64,000 nucleotides of DNA from Streptomyces sp. NBC_01210 (GCF_036010325.1 NZ_CP108549.1:3348001-3412000), one strand, 5' to 3'; positions 24,586 to 34,366 are shown, counted from the stretch's first letter. The notes: a model not told the origin generated them from the sequence alone. Numbers and translations: made by a program.

Positions 24586-26406
24586 ATGCACGACCGGAGC
24601 CTCTCCAGACGCACCCTCCTCACCGCGACCGCCGCGAGCGCCACGACCGCCCTCGCGGCGGGTGCCGTCGTCACCGCCTCCCCCGCCGTCGCCCGTCCCT
24701 CCCACCACCTCAAGCGGCTCATCGCCCGGATGAGCCTCGAGGAGAAGGTCGGCCAGCTCTTCGTGATGCGGGTGTACGGGCACTCCGCCACCGCCCCCGA
24801 TCAGGCCGACATCGAGCTGAACATCAAGGAGATGGGCGTCCGCACCGCCGCCGAGCTGGTCGCCAAGTACCACGTCGGCGGCATCATCTACTTCGCCTGG
24901 GCGCACAACACCCGCGACCCGCACCAGATCGCCGACCTGTCCAACGGCATCCAGCGGGCCGGGCTCGCGCAGCCCACGCCCGTACCGCTGCTGATCTCCA
25001 CCGACCAGGAGCACGGCATTGTGGCCCGTGTCGGCAGGCCCGCCACCCTGATGCCGGGTGCGATGGCGCTGGGCGCGGGCGGACCACGGTCCGGCGCCCG
25101 TACCGCCGCGCGGATCGCCGGGGCCGAGCTGGCCGCGGTGGGCATCGTCCAGAACTACGCTCCGGTCGCCGACGTCAATATCAACCCCGCCAATCCGGTT
25201 ATCGGCGTACGGTCCTTCGGCGCCGACCCCCGGGCCGTCGCCGGTCTGGTCGCCGCCCAGGTCCGCGGCTACCAGAGCGCGGGCATCGCCGCGACCTCCA
25301 AGCACTTCCCGGGACACGGCGACACCACCGTCGACAGTCATACGGGCATCCCTGTCATCACGCACACCCGCGCGCAGTGGGAGGAGACCGACGCTCCGCC
25401 GTTCCGGGCGGCGATCGCCGCCGGCATCGACTCGATCATGACGGCGCACATCCAGTTCCCGGCGCTGGACCCGAGCAACGACCCGGCCACGCTCTCCCGC
25501 CCCATCCTCACCGGCATCCTGCGCGAAGAGCTCGGCTACGACGGCGTGGTCGTCACCGACGCGCTCAATATGCAGGGCGTGCGGGACAAGTACGGCGACC
25601 ACCGGGTGCCGGTGCTCGCGCTCGCGGCCGGCGTGGACCAGCTGCTCAACCCGCCTGATCTGGCCGTCGCCCGGAACGGTGTCCTCAGCGCCGTCAAGAG
25701 CGGCGAGATCAGCGTGGCCCGCATCGAGGAGTCAATCCTCCGCATCCTCCTGCTCAAGGACAGACTGGGGCTGTTCCGCCATCCGTTCGTCTCCCACCGG
25801 GGCGTGGACCGCACCGTCGGCACCCGCGCGCACCTCGCCGCCGCCGACCGGATCGCCGAGCGGACGACCACGCTCCTCGTCAACGAGGACCGGCTGCTGC
25901 CACTGAGCCGGCGCGAGCACGGCAACCTCCTGGTCGTCGGCGCCGACCCCGCCTCGCCCACCGGCACGACCGGACCACCGACCACCGTCCTGGCGACGGC
26001 CTTCACCGAACTGGGCTTCACCGCCACCGCACTGTCCACCGGTATCACCCCGACCACCGCGAAGATCGACGAGGCAGTGGCGGCGGCCGGCGGCAAGGAC
26101 GCCGTGATCGTCGGTACGTACAACGTCTCGGCGACCAGCAGCCAGCGCACCCTGGTGTCCAGGCTCGTTGCGACCGGCGTCCCGGTCGTCGTCCTCGCCA
26201 TCCGTAATCCGTACGACATCGCCCAGCTCGGCGGCGCCCGGGCCGCGCTCGCCGCGTACTCCTGGACCGATGTCGAACTACGGGCCGCGGCACGGGTGAT
26301 CTCGGGTCGCGCCGATCCCGAGGGGCGGCTCCCCGTACCCGTACAGCGGGCGGACGATCCGTCCCGCGTGCTCTACCCCATCGGCCACGGACTGTCGTAC
26401 GACTGA
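24586..26406 (+). CDS. Secreted GH3 beta-N-acetylglucosaminidase (NagZ-like)
   Basis: A 606-residue glycoside hydrolase family 3 enzyme. The N-terminus is a Tat signal (SLSRRTLLTATAASATTALA, Ala-rich, ending near Ala-Val-Ala-Arg). The NagZ-type signature KHFPGHGDTTVDSH starts at K239 and provides the acid/base His-Asp pair; D325 in VVVTDALNM is the nucleophile. A C-terminal alpha/beta domain follows. It should release GlcNAc from chitin or cell-wall fragments outside the cell. A GGAAGGAG Shine-Dalgarno site precedes the ATG. It stands alone after a repeat-rich intergenic region; the GH20 enzyme at 60.4 kb has a complementary role. Confidence 0.93.
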   Translation: MHDRSLSRRTLLTATAASATTALAAGAVVTASPAVARPSHHLKRLIARMSLEEKVGQLFVMRVYGHSATAPDQADIELNIKEMGVRTAAELVAKYHVGGIIYFAWAHNTRDPHQIADLSNGIQRAGLAQPTPVPLLISTDQEHGIVARVGRPATLMPGAMALGAGGPRSGARTAARIAGAELAAVGIVQNYAPVADVNINPANPVIGVRSFGADPRAVAGLVAAQVRGYQSAGIAATSKHFPGHGDTTVDSHTGIPVITHTRAQWEETDAPPFRAAIAAGIDSIMTAHIQFPALDPSNDPATLSRPILTGILREELGYDGVVVTDALNMQGVRDKYGDHRVPVLALAAGVDQLLNPPDLAVARNGVLSAVKSGEISVARIEESILRILLLKDRLGLFRHPFVSHRGVDRTVGTRAHLAAADRIAERTTTLLVNEDRLLPLSRREHGNLLVVGADPASPTGTTGPPTTVLATAFTELGFTATALSTGITPTTAKIDEAVAAAGGKDAVIVGTYNVSATSSQRTLVSRLVATGVPVVVLAIRNPYDIAQLGGARAALAAYSWTDVELRAAARVISGRADPEGRLPVPVQRADDPSRVLYPIGHGLSYD

Positions 26407-26574
26407 CATTCGGCCGACGTACAGCTGACGTACACGGACCGGCCGCGCACCCCCCTCACGCTCCCCCCAATTGTCCCGAAGCACCCCGTGCGTCTGGCGT
26501 GCGCCCGCCTCGGCGGGTCACGCTGGGCGGGGACCGGCCCGGAGCACGGAGGGCCGGTGGGGGTGGGGGTACAG

Positions 26575-27219
26575 ATGCGTATGAAGCGGCGGTCCGCAGG
26601 GGCGGTGAGCACCCTGGCACCGGTAGTGGTACTGGTACTGGCGGTGGCGCTCACTGCCGCCTGCCGGCAGGCGACGGAAGGCACGGGTCCGGTCGCCGGC
26701 ACCGGTATCGGCAGCCTCACCGCCACACCGTACGGATACGGTCTGGTCTTCCTGGGCCCCGGCGACTGCGGCTCGCGCGGCCGCGACTTCCGTGAAGTGC
26801 CGTGCACCAGCGAGAAGGCGGTGGCCCGGGTGATCGCCCGGTACGGCGGGAGGCCTTCGGCCGGCCCCACGTGCCCGGCCGCCACCGACTTCGTGCTGCA
26901 TATCTCCGAGAGCCGCCCGGCGACCGACGAGGACGGCGATGGGGAGGTGGGACGGGGCTACGCCTGTATGCGCAATCTGGAGCCGCCGCATCCCGGTGAC
27001 CCGGGCGGGGGCGGCGGTCCGCACACCGTTGTCGGCGACTGCGTCCACAACGCGAGCAAGGGCCAGGTGAAGGAGACCGCCTGCGACGGATCCGGCCCGC
27101 GGGCACCGGAGTTCAAGGTGGCGTCCGCGGTGACCGACAGGTCGCAGTGCCCGCCGTCCACCGCGCTCTATGTGCAGCTGGGCGGAGAAAAGCCGGTGGG
27201 CTGCGCCCGCCGCGTGTGA
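26575..27219 (+). CDS. Putative lipoprotein of unknown function
   Basis: A 214-residue protein with a lipoprotein signal (KRRSAGAVSTLAPVVVLVLA then lipobox Leu-Thr-Ala-Ala-Cys). The mature part has a Gly-rich stretch and about eight cysteines (e.g. GPGDCGSRGRDFREVPCTS, GRGYACM, VGDCVHNASKGQVKETACD), likely paired as disulfides. The two halves look alike (Gly-Asp-Cys...Val/Thr-Pro/Ala-Cys), suggesting a duplicated domain, resembling the DUF/septum-formation-like Cys repeats of actinobacterial lipoproteins. The ATG at 26575 is chosen for the signal peptide; the frame is open further upstream. Convergent with the peptidase gene. No function can be assigned. Confidence 0.75.
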   Translation: MRMKRRSAGAVSTLAPVVVLVLAVALTAACRQATEGTGPVAGTGIGSLTATPYGYGLVFLGPGDCGSRGRDFREVPCTSEKAVARVIARYGGRPSAGPTCPAATDFVLHISESRPATDEDGDGEVGRGYACMRNLEPPHPGDPGGGGGPHTVVGDCVHNASKGQVKETACDGSGPRAPEFKVASAVTDRSQCPPSTALYVQLGGEKPVGCARRV

Positions 27220-27260
27220 GGATCACGCGCGGCGCGCACAGCCCGCTGTCGCATACGCGG

Positions 27261-28694
27261 TTACGGCCTCAGTGCCGGCTCCCGCTGGATGTCCCGCTTG
27301 TCGAGCTTCGCGTCGTACTTCGTCAGTGGCTTCGCCTTCGCCGCGTCCTCCTGGACCGCGGCCGGAGCGACGCCCGCCCACTTCAGGATCGCTGCGGTGG
27401 CGGCCGCCTTCTGGTCCGGCACGAGGCCTGCGACGTTGGCGCCGTGGTTGGCGCCGGGCGCGGTGTACACATAACTGTCGCGGGCGCCCTTGCCGAGCCG
27501 GAAGCGCTCGCCGCCCCACGGGTCGTTCTCGCCGTAGATGAACATCATGTGGCGGGCGTTGTGCCGGACCCAGGTGTCGACATCGTTCATCACCCACGGC
27601 TTGAAGCGCATCGGGATGTCACGCGGCACAAAGTTCCGCGGCGGCTGGTACCCGTACCGGCTCAGCCCCTTGAGGTGCGGCTGCTTGATGTCGGGCGAGC
27701 CCAGCTCGGTGCCTGCCTGGTAGTAGTACGGCGTGTACGTCTCCAGGCCCTGGTCCGTGTAGAAGGAGAAGCCGGAGATCGCGTCGACGGAGTCGTAGAT
27801 CTCCTGGTCGGTGGCGGTGGCAGCGACCGGGATCGACTCGCAGTCGGCGAGCAGGCTGTACTGCCAGAAGCCCCAGACGTAGTCGAGGACGACGGCCTCG
27901 TACGCCCTGTCGAGGCTGCCGATGGTCTTGAACGTGTAGCCCTCGGTGGCCGCGGCCTGCTGGTACTTGGCCTCAAGCGGCGCACGGCGCACGAGCGCCT
28001 CGCGCTGCACCGCGTTCAGCTTGTCGCGGCACTCCTTGGTGCCGACCTGCTCGAAGAACCGGTCGTAGGCCGAGTCCTCCTTGTTTCGCACGTCGTTGGG
28101 CGCGACATAGGCGACGACGCCGTCCATGTCGGCAGGGTAGAAGCGCTCGAAGTAGGTGGCGGTCATACCGCCCTTGGAGCCGCCGGTGGTGAGCCAGTTC
28201 TTGGCGTAGATCTTCTTCAGCGCCTTGAAGACGCGGTGCTGGTCGCTGGCGGCCTGCCAGATGTCCAGCTTGGACCAGTTGGCCGGGTCGGGCCTGGACG
28301 GGGTGAAGAACCGGTACTCCAGGGAGACCTGGTTGCCGTCGATGATCGCCGTCGGCTCGCTGCGGCGCGGCGTGGTGCTCACGTTGTAGCCGGAGGTGAA
28401 GAAGACGGTGGGACGGTTGGTGTCCTTGTGCAGCAGGGTGAGCCGCTGCTTGAAGGTGCCCTTGTCCGGGTGCCGGTGGTCGACCGGCTGTGTGTAGTTG
28501 AGGACGAAGTACCGGTAACCCGGGTACGGCTTCTCCTCGATGAGACTCATGCCCGGTATCGCCAGGATCCGGTCCTTGATGTCCGTGCCGGCCGCCGGCT
28601 CTGCGGCGGTAGCCGCCCCGGCCGTCGCACCGGCCGCACTCATGGTGCCTATGAGCACCACGAGCGACAGCAGCCATCTGAGCGCCTTGCGCAT
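27261..28694 (-). CDS. Secreted S37-family (PS-10) tripeptidyl aminopeptidase-like protease
   Basis: A 477-residue secreted serine peptidase. A Sec signal covers residues 1-30 (MRKALRWLLSLVVLIGTMSA, Ala-rich). The alpha/beta-hydrolase nucleophile is S173 in TTGGSKGGMTATYFERFYP; the acid and His are expected near YGENDPWGG (Asp) and GANHGANVAGL (His) toward the C-terminus. The RYFVLNYTQPVDHRHPDKG strand is typical of the S37/S28-like fold. It probably removes N-terminal peptides from extracellular substrates, like the Streptomyces PS-10 enzyme. Transcribed alone, with a convergent lipoprotein gene 41 bp away. Confidence 0.9.
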   Translation of the reverse strand: MRKALRWLLSLVVLIGTMSAAGATAGAATAAEPAAGTDIKDRILAIPGMSLIEEKPYPGYRYFVLNYTQPVDHRHPDKGTFKQRLTLLHKDTNRPTVFFTSGYNVSTTPRRSEPTAIIDGNQVSLEYRFFTPSRPDPANWSKLDIWQAASDQHRVFKALKKIYAKNWLTTGGSKGGMTATYFERFYPADMDGVVAYVAPNDVRNKEDSAYDRFFEQVGTKECRDKLNAVQREALVRRAPLEAKYQQAAATEGYTFKTIGSLDRAYEAVVLDYVWGFWQYSLLADCESIPVAATATDQEIYDSVDAISGFSFYTDQGLETYTPYYYQAGTELGSPDIKQPHLKGLSRYGYQPPRNFVPRDIPMRFKPWVMNDVDTWVRHNARHMMFIYGENDPWGGERFRLGKGARDSYVYTAPGANHGANVAGLVPDQKAAATAAILKWAGVAPAAVQEDAAKAKPLTKYDAKLDKRDIQREPALRP

Positions 28695-28872
28695 TCACCC
28701 TCCCCTTGATTCACCTGTGGTCGCGGTGAACCTAGCGGGGGCAATGCCCGGCCCGCCAGCCCCAGTTGGGTGCGCGGTCGGTCAGCGGGTGATGTGAGGG
28801 TCCGTCAGCGCTTGGCGCGAAGGTCCGTCAGCCCTTGGCGCGGGAGACCCTGGGCACTTGACGCGAGGGCCG

Positions 28873-29280
28873 TCAGCAGAGGATCCAGCTGGTCGAGCCG
28901 GAGCTGCCGGCGACGGCGCCGGTGGCCCGTACACAGCGGTTGAGTGCGTGGACGGTGACGGGCCCCGCCTGGCGCTTGAAGACGCCCTTGTCCACGGCGG
29001 CGCGGCCGCCGCGCGCCTGGAGGGAGACCGACATGGCCCGCCTCGTGCCGGGCCTGGCGCTGACGGTGATGGCGCAGGCGTAGTGCCGGTTCTTGTAGAT
29101 GCGCAGCTCGCCGGTGGCGAACTTGACGGTCTTCTGCGGCCGTCCGGCACACGCGGAGACGGCGGCGTCGGCGCGCTGCGCGCCTGGGCCGGCCAGGGTG
29201 AGAGCCACAGCCGTCATGAGCACAGCGAGGCACTGCGCGAGCAGCCGCCCGAGCCTACTGTTCCCCGCCCCAGTCACCAC
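28873..29280 (-). CDS. Small secreted protein of unknown function
   Basis: About 135 residues with a Sec signal (LLAQCLAVLMTAVALTLAGP, cleavage near Ala-Asp-Ala). The mature domain of about 95 residues is basic with four cysteines (SACAGRP, HYACAITV, NRCVRA, SWILC), likely two disulfides. Two adjacent GTG codons follow GGGAG; I took the first (29280). An upstream ATG frame exists without a ribosome site. It lies 78 bp downstream of the fused ABC exporter gene, in the same direction, and could be co-transcribed or separate. Family not recognised. Confidence 0.75.
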   Translation of the reverse strand: MVTGAGNSRLGRLLAQCLAVLMTAVALTLAGPGAQRADAAVSACAGRPQKTVKFATGELRIYKNRHYACAITVSARPGTRRAMSVSLQARGGRAAVDKGVFKRQAGPVTVHALNRCVRATGAVAGSSGSTSWILC

Positions 29281-29358
29281 TTTGTTCTCCCTCGCCACGG
29301 TCCCGTACATGCGTACGACGCACATGGGCTCGGAATGGTTGCGACGCCCGGGAGTCCG

Positions 29359-32300
29359 CTACACCGCCGCGGGCTCGTCCTCCCCTATGAAGGTCCGCCA
29401 CAGCGTGGCGTAGGTGCCGCCCAGCGCCAGGAGTTCGTCATGCGTGCCGTCCTCGACCGCCCGGCCGCCGTCCATCACTATCACCCGGTCCGCGCGGGCG
29501 GCGGTGGTCAGCCGGTGGGCGACGACCAGGGTGGTGCGGCGTCCGGTGAGACGGTCCGTGGCCTGGTTGACCTGAGCCTCGGTGGCCAGATCCAGGGCCG
29601 CGGTCGCCTCGTCGAGCAGCAGGATGTCCGGGTCGACGAGCTCGGCGCGGGCCAGGGCGATCAGCTGGCGCTGGCCCGCCGAGAGGTTGCGGCCACGCTC
29701 GGAGACCTCGTGCAGGTAGCCGCCGTCGAGGGTGGCGATCATGTCGTGGGCGCCGACGGCCCGGGCCGCGGCCTCCACCTCGGCATCGCTCGCGCCGGGG
29801 CGGCCGTACGCGATGGCGTCCCGGACCGTGCCCGCGAAGAGGTATGCCTCCTGCGGGACGACGCCGAGCCGGTGCCGGTACGCGGTGAGGTCCAGGTCGC
29901 GCAGGTCCGTGCCGTCCGCCGTGACCTTGCCGCTCGTCGGGTCGTAGAACCGCGCTACCAGCTTGACCAGCGTCGACTTGCCCGCGCCGGTCTCGCCGAC
30001 GAAGGCGACGGTCTGACCGGCCGGGATACGCAGGTCGATGGAGTTCAGGGCAGCTTCGGGTTCGTCGGCGGACCCGTACGCGAAGTCGACGTTCTCGAAG
30101 GCGATCTCGCCGCGCAGCGACCGCACCTCGACGGGGGCCTTCGCCGCAGCGGTCGAGGTCGGCTCCTGGAGCAGTTCCTGGATGCGGCCGAGCGAGACCG
30201 TGGCCTGCTGGTAGCCGTCGAAGACCTGGGACAGCTGCTGCACCGGCGCAAAGAACAGATCGATGTAGAGGAGGTACGCCACCAGCGCGCCGGTGGTGAG
30301 GGTGCCCGCCTCGACCCGGCCCGCGCCCACGATCAGCACGGCGGCCGCGGCCACCGACGACAGCAGCTGCACAAAGGGGAAGTAGACGGAGATCAGCCAC
30401 TGGCCGCGCACCCGGGCCTGGCGGTAACTGTCGCTGCGGGCGGCGAACCGGGCCCCGCCGTCGCGCTCGCGCCGGAACGCCTGGACGATCCGCAGCCCGG
30501 ACACGGACTCCTGCAGATCGCCGTTGACGACACTGATGCGCTCGCGGGCCAGCTCGTACGCCTGCACGCTCTTGCGGCGGAAGAAGAACGTGCCGACGAT
30601 CAGGAACGGCAGAGTCGCGAAGACCACCAGCGCCAGCTGCAGGTCGATGAAGAGAAGCGCGGCCATGATGCCGAAGAAGGTGACGACCGAGACGAACGCG
30701 GTCACCAGGCCGGTCTGCAGAAACGTGGACAGGGCGTCCACGTCCGTCGTCATCCGGGTCATGATCCGGCCGGTCAACTCGCGCTCGTAGTAGTCGAGTC
30801 CGAGCCGCTGGAGCTGCGCGAAGATCTTCAGGCGCAGGGAGTAGAGGACGCGCTCGCCGGTGCGGCCCGTCATCCGGGTCTCGCCGATCTGCGCGGCCCA
30901 CTGCACGACGACCGTCACCAGCGCGAGCGCGGAGGCCGCCCACACCGCACCGAGCGCCATCTGTTCGACACCCTTGTCGATGCCGTGCCGGATGAGGATG
31001 GGAAGCGCCAGGCTCATGCCCGCGTCGACCGCGACCAGCGCCAGGCTGACCAGCAGCGGCAGGCCGAAGCCGCTCAGCAGCCGGCGCAGCCCGTACGCCT
31101 GCTCGGGGCGGACGGCGTGTGCCTCGTCGATGTCGGGGGTGTCGGTGGCCGGCGGCAGCGCCTCGACCTGGGCGAGGAGTTCGGGCGTGGCGCCGGGGGC
31201 CGCGGATTCCTCGGCGTTCTCCTCCCGTACCCAGAGCCGGGGCGTGAGGCCGCGCTCGACGTCGAACTCGGCGTCGAGCTCGTCCCGTACGGTGTGGTCC
31301 TCCACCGGTTCCGCGGCCGGCAGCGGCCGGTGTCCCGGCGATACGCCGCCGAGCTCGTCCGGGTCGGTCAGCAGCCGCCGGTACAGGGCCGAGCGCCGCG
31401 TCAGCTCCTCGTGCGTGCCGATGTCGGCGAGCCGGCCGCCGTCCAGCACGGCGATACGGTCCGCGAGTCCGAGGGTCGAGCGGCGGTGGGCGATCAGCAA
31501 GGTCGTACGGCCCGCCATGACCTGCTTGAGCGCCTCGTGGATCTCGTGCTCGACGCGGGCGTCGACGGCGGAGGTGGCGTCGTCGAGGAGGAGCAGCCGC
31601 GGGTCGGTGAGGATCGCACGGGCGAGCGCGATGCGCTGGCGCTGGCCGCCGGAGAGGGTGAGCCCGTGCTCGCCGACCTTGGTGTCGTAGCCGGCCGGTA
31701 GCTCGGCGATGAAACGGTCGGCCTGTGCGGCGCGCGCCGCGGTCTCGATCTCCTCGTCGGTAGCGCCGGGCTTTCCGTACGCGATGTTCGTGCGCACGGT
31801 CTCGGAGAAGAGGAAGCTGTCCTCCGGTACGAGTCCGATGGCGGCCCGCAGCGAGTCGAGGGTCAGTTCGCGCACATCGTGGCCGCCGACGAGGACCGCG
31901 CCGTGCGTCACGTCGTAGAAGCGGGGCAGCAGCAGCGAGACGGTGGACTTGCCGCTGCCGGAGGAGCCGACGACGGCGACGGTCTCGCCCGGCTGGATCT
32001 CCAGCGAGAAGCCGTCGAGGACCGGACGCTCCTTGTCGTAGCCGAAGGTGACGTCGTCGAACTCGACGGTCGCGGGCGCGTCCGCCGGAAGCTCCTTCGT
32101 ACCGTCCTGCATCGTCGGCTCGGTGTCGATCAGCTCCAGTACGCGCTCCACACCGGCCCGCGCCTGCTGTCCGACGGTCAGCACCACGGCGAGCATCCGG
32201 ACCGGGCCGACGAGCTGTGCGAGATAGGCGGAGAAGGCGACGAAGGTACCGAGGGTGATCTGGCCACGGGTGGCCAGCCAGCCGCCGAGCGCCAGCATCG

Positions 32301-33072
32301 CGACCTGCCCGAGCGCGGGGACCGCCTGGAGAGCCGGGGTGTACTTCGCGTTCAGCCGGATGGTGCGCAGCCGGCCCGCGAAGAGCTTGCGGCCGACCTC
32401 GCGCAGTTTGCCGGTCTCCTGGTCCTCCTGGCCGAAGCCCTTGACCACGCGTACGCCGGAGACGGCGCCGTCGACGACGCCCGCGACGGCGGCCGCCTGA
32501 CTCTGCGCGTACCAGGTGGCGGGGTGCAGCCGGCTGCGGCTGCGCTTGGCTATGAACCAGAGGGCGGGGGCGACGGCGATCGCGATCAGGGTGAGCGGCA
32601 GCGACAGCCACGCCATGATCACCAGCGAGATGAGGAAGAGCAGGATGTTCCCGATGGTCATCGGAAGCATGAAGAGCAGGCCCTGGATGAGCTGAAGGTC
32701 GCTGGTGGCACGGCCGACGACCTGTCCGGTGGACAGTTCGTCCTGGCGCCGGCCGTCGAGGCGGGTGATCGTCCCGTACATCTCGGTCCGCAGATCGTGC
32801 TGGACGTCGAGGGCGAGGCGGCCGCCGTAGTAGCGGCGTATATAGGTGAGGGCGTAGACGACGAGCGCGGCGGCCATCAGCAGCCCGGTCCAGACGCCGA
32901 TGAATTTCGAACGGTCGCCGATGACATCGTCGATGACGACCTTGGTGATCAGCGGGACGAGGGCCATGACGGCCATACCGGCCAGCGAGGACCCGAGCGC
33001 GAGCACCACATTGCGCCGGTACCGCCAGGCGTAACCGGACAGCCGCCGCGCCCACCCCTGCTCCGCCGCCAC
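29359..33072 (-). CDS. Fused (full-length) ABC multidrug/peptide exporter
   Basis: A 1237-residue exporter with two TMD-NBD halves in one chain, first half about 1-590 and second about 630-1237, joined by an acidic linker. NBD1: Walker A GSSGSGKST (K375), signature LSGGQ, Walker B with D497 and Asp (D498) in place of the catalytic Glu. NBD2: Walker A GETGAGKST, signature LSAGQ, Walker B Asp with canonical catalytic Glu (E1155). Both H-loop His are present (AHRRST, AHRLTT). The site made by NBD1 Walker motifs and the NBD2 signature is therefore degenerate, as in heterodimeric exporters. Substrate unknown; drug or lipid export likely. A perfect 8-bp-arm inverted repeat lies 96 bp upstream. Confidence 0.93.
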   Translation of the reverse strand: MAAEQGWARRLSGYAWRYRRNVVLALGSSLAGMAVMALVPLITKVVIDDVIGDRSKFIGVWTGLLMAAALVVYALTYIRRYYGGRLALDVQHDLRTEMYGTITRLDGRRQDELSTGQVVGRATSDLQLIQGLLFMLPMTIGNILLFLISLVIMAWLSLPLTLIAIAVAPALWFIAKRSRSRLHPATWYAQSQAAAVAGVVDGAVSGVRVVKGFGQEDQETGKLREVGRKLFAGRLRTIRLNAKYTPALQAVPALGQVAMLALGGWLATRGQITLGTFVAFSAYLAQLVGPVRMLAVVLTVGQQARAGVERVLELIDTEPTMQDGTKELPADAPATVEFDDVTFGYDKERPVLDGFSLEIQPGETVAVVGSSGSGKSTVSLLLPRFYDVTHGAVLVGGHDVRELTLDSLRAAIGLVPEDSFLFSETVRTNIAYGKPGATDEEIETAARAAQADRFIAELPAGYDTKVGEHGLTLSGGQRQRIALARAILTDPRLLLLDDATSAVDARVEHEIHEALKQVMAGRTTLLIAHRRSTLGLADRIAVLDGGRLADIGTHEELTRRSALYRRLLTDPDELGGVSPGHRPLPAAEPVEDHTVRDELDAEFDVERGLTPRLWVREENAEESAAPGATPELLAQVEALPPATDTPDIDEAHAVRPEQAYGLRRLLSGFGLPLLVSLALVAVDAGMSLALPILIRHGIDKGVEQMALGAVWAASALALVTVVVQWAAQIGETRMTGRTGERVLYSLRLKIFAQLQRLGLDYYERELTGRIMTRMTTDVDALSTFLQTGLVTAFVSVVTFFGIMAALLFIDLQLALVVFATLPFLIVGTFFFRRKSVQAYELARERISVVNGDLQESVSGLRIVQAFRRERDGGARFAARSDSYRQARVRGQWLISVYFPFVQLLSSVAAAAVLIVGAGRVEAGTLTTGALVAYLLYIDLFFAPVQQLSQVFDGYQQATVSLGRIQELLQEPTSTAAAKAPVEVRSLRGEIAFENVDFAYGSADEPEAALNSIDLRIPAGQTVAFVGETGAGKSTLVKLVARFYDPTSGKVTADGTDLRDLDLTAYRHRLGVVPQEAYLFAGTVRDAIAYGRPGASDAEVEAAARAVGAHDMIATLDGGYLHEVSERGRNLSAGQRQLIALARAELVDPDILLLDEATAALDLATEAQVNQATDRLTGRRTTLVVAHRLTTAARADRVIVMDGGRAVEDGTHDELLALGGTYATLWRTFIGEDEPAAV

Positions 33073-33167
33073 GTGGTGCCTCCCGTGAGATCCAGTTCTG
33101 GTCTACCGGAAGGCACCAACGCGGCGAGCAGCGGATTTCATCCCGCTGCAACAAAGTACGGTCTTTC

Positions 33168-33188
33168 GACCTAGGCCTCTCCTAGGTC
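33168..33188. promoter_or_regulatory. Inverted repeat GACCTAGG-N5-CCTAGGTC
   Basis: Perfect 8-bp arms with a 5-bp centre, between the serine hydrolase stop (33268) and the ABC exporter start (33072), both leftward. It could be an operator for the exporter or a short terminator stem for the hydrolase. No T-run follows on the minus strand, which slightly favours an operator. The flanking 33185-33262 is made of imperfect CCTGTCC-type repeats. Confidence 0.45.
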
Positions 33189-33267
33189 CTGTCCAGGACT
33201 GTCCGAGCCTGCCTCGGCCTGTCCTGGGCCTGTCCCGGGCAGATCGTTGGCCGTTTCCGGCCAGGCA

Positions 33268-34203
33268 CTAGGACGCGGGGCCCCTCTCGGGCACGGCCGG
33301 GAACGCCTCGCGCGGGACGGCGGGCGGCGTGACTGCCGTGCGCGCGTTCGCGGTCGGGTTGAGGTCCAGGTGGATCGCGCGGGCGACGGCCTGGATGGTG
33401 TTCACTCCGTCGTTCATGGTCGCGTTGTCCTGCGTCAGGACGGTGATCGTGTAGTCGTGGCCGTTGCCGGTGAAGGCGCCGATGCTGTGTACGCGCCAGC
33501 CATGGGTGGCCCGCGACAGCCAGCCGTTCTTGAGCTGGACGGTGACCGTGGACGGGGCTCCGGCAGGAGTGCCCCAGCGCTGCGAGGCGATCACATTGCG
33601 CATCAGCTTGAGCTCGTACGACCGCGAGGCATCGGTGAGCACGGTGTTCGGCACGGTCAGCGTGGCCAGCAGCTTCTGCTCGTCACGGGCGGTGATCTGG
33701 GTGAGCCCCCAGTAGCCGTCGGCGCCGGGAACGGTCTGCGTCATACCGGCCGCCGTGAGAAACCTCTTGATCTTCGTCAGGCCCAGCTGCTTCCACAAGG
33801 CGGTGGTGGCTGCGTTGTCCGACTTGGTGATCATGTCGTTGGCCAGCGTGAACTCACGTTGGGTGAATCCGCGCTTCTGTATCTGCACGTCCTGGAGCAG
33901 TGCCGCGAGCACGGTCGCCTTCACGACACTGGCCGAGTCGAACTTCTGGTCCGGCCGCAGTACGCAGCTGGTCTTGCTGACCCGGTCGTTGACGAGCACG
34001 GCGGTCGTCGACTTCCGGCCCTTGAGCGCCGCGGTGATGTCCTGACTGAGCTTGTCGGCGAGGCCGGCCTTCTTGGAGGTACAGGCGACCGTCGGCGTGG
34101 CGGCGGCCGCGGGCGTCGTGGCCGCGGCCAGCGGCACGAGCGTTCCCGCGGCCAGGACCGCCGCAGCGGCCCGCGCGCGGCGGGATATTCGGTGGTGAGT
34201 CAT
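33268..34203 (-). CDS. Class A beta-lactamase-like secreted serine hydrolase
   Basis: A 311-residue protein with a Tat-like or Sec signal (SRRARAAAAVLAAGTLVPLA). The beta-lactamase/transpeptidase fold is supported by S92-V-V-K95 (SxxK), S128-D129-N130 (SDN) and a KNG triad in VQLKNGWLSR at about residue 225, replacing the usual KTG/KSG. No Omega-loop ExxLN motif is obvious, so efficient penicillin hydrolysis is doubtful; many such Streptomyces proteins are orphan hydrolases or D,D-peptidase relatives. The ATG at 34203 follows GGGAAG. It lies 163 bp after the MurE-like gene in the same orientation, so a cell-wall role is plausible. Confidence 0.85.
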   Translation of the reverse strand: MTHHRISRRARAAAAVLAAGTLVPLAAATTPAAAATPTVACTSKKAGLADKLSQDITAALKGRKSTTAVLVNDRVSKTSCVLRPDQKFDSASVVKATVLAALLQDVQIQKRGFTQREFTLANDMITKSDNAATTALWKQLGLTKIKRFLTAAGMTQTVPGADGYWGLTQITARDEQKLLATLTVPNTVLTDASRSYELKLMRNVIASQRWGTPAGAPSTVTVQLKNGWLSRATHGWRVHSIGAFTGNGHDYTITVLTQDNATMNDGVNTIQAVARAIHLDLNPTANARTAVTPPAVPREAFPAVPERGPAS

Positions 34204-34366
34204 GGAGGCTTCCCGTCCCCTTGTGCTGTGGCGGGCGCGCGCTCTCCGGCGCACCCGCCACACATGACTCACGAGCGTCTGAAAAGTTGTACGACGTTGT
34301 ACGTCTCACAGGCAGGCAGGAGGCGCAGCGAGCCACCGGGCGCGGTGACCGGTATTGCGCCGCCTA

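Noticed and set aside
28858..31701. A 947-codon open frame antisense to the ABC exporter
   Set aside because: Low-complexity Gly/Arg/Asp product without domains; fully explained by third-position GC bias of the exporter gene.
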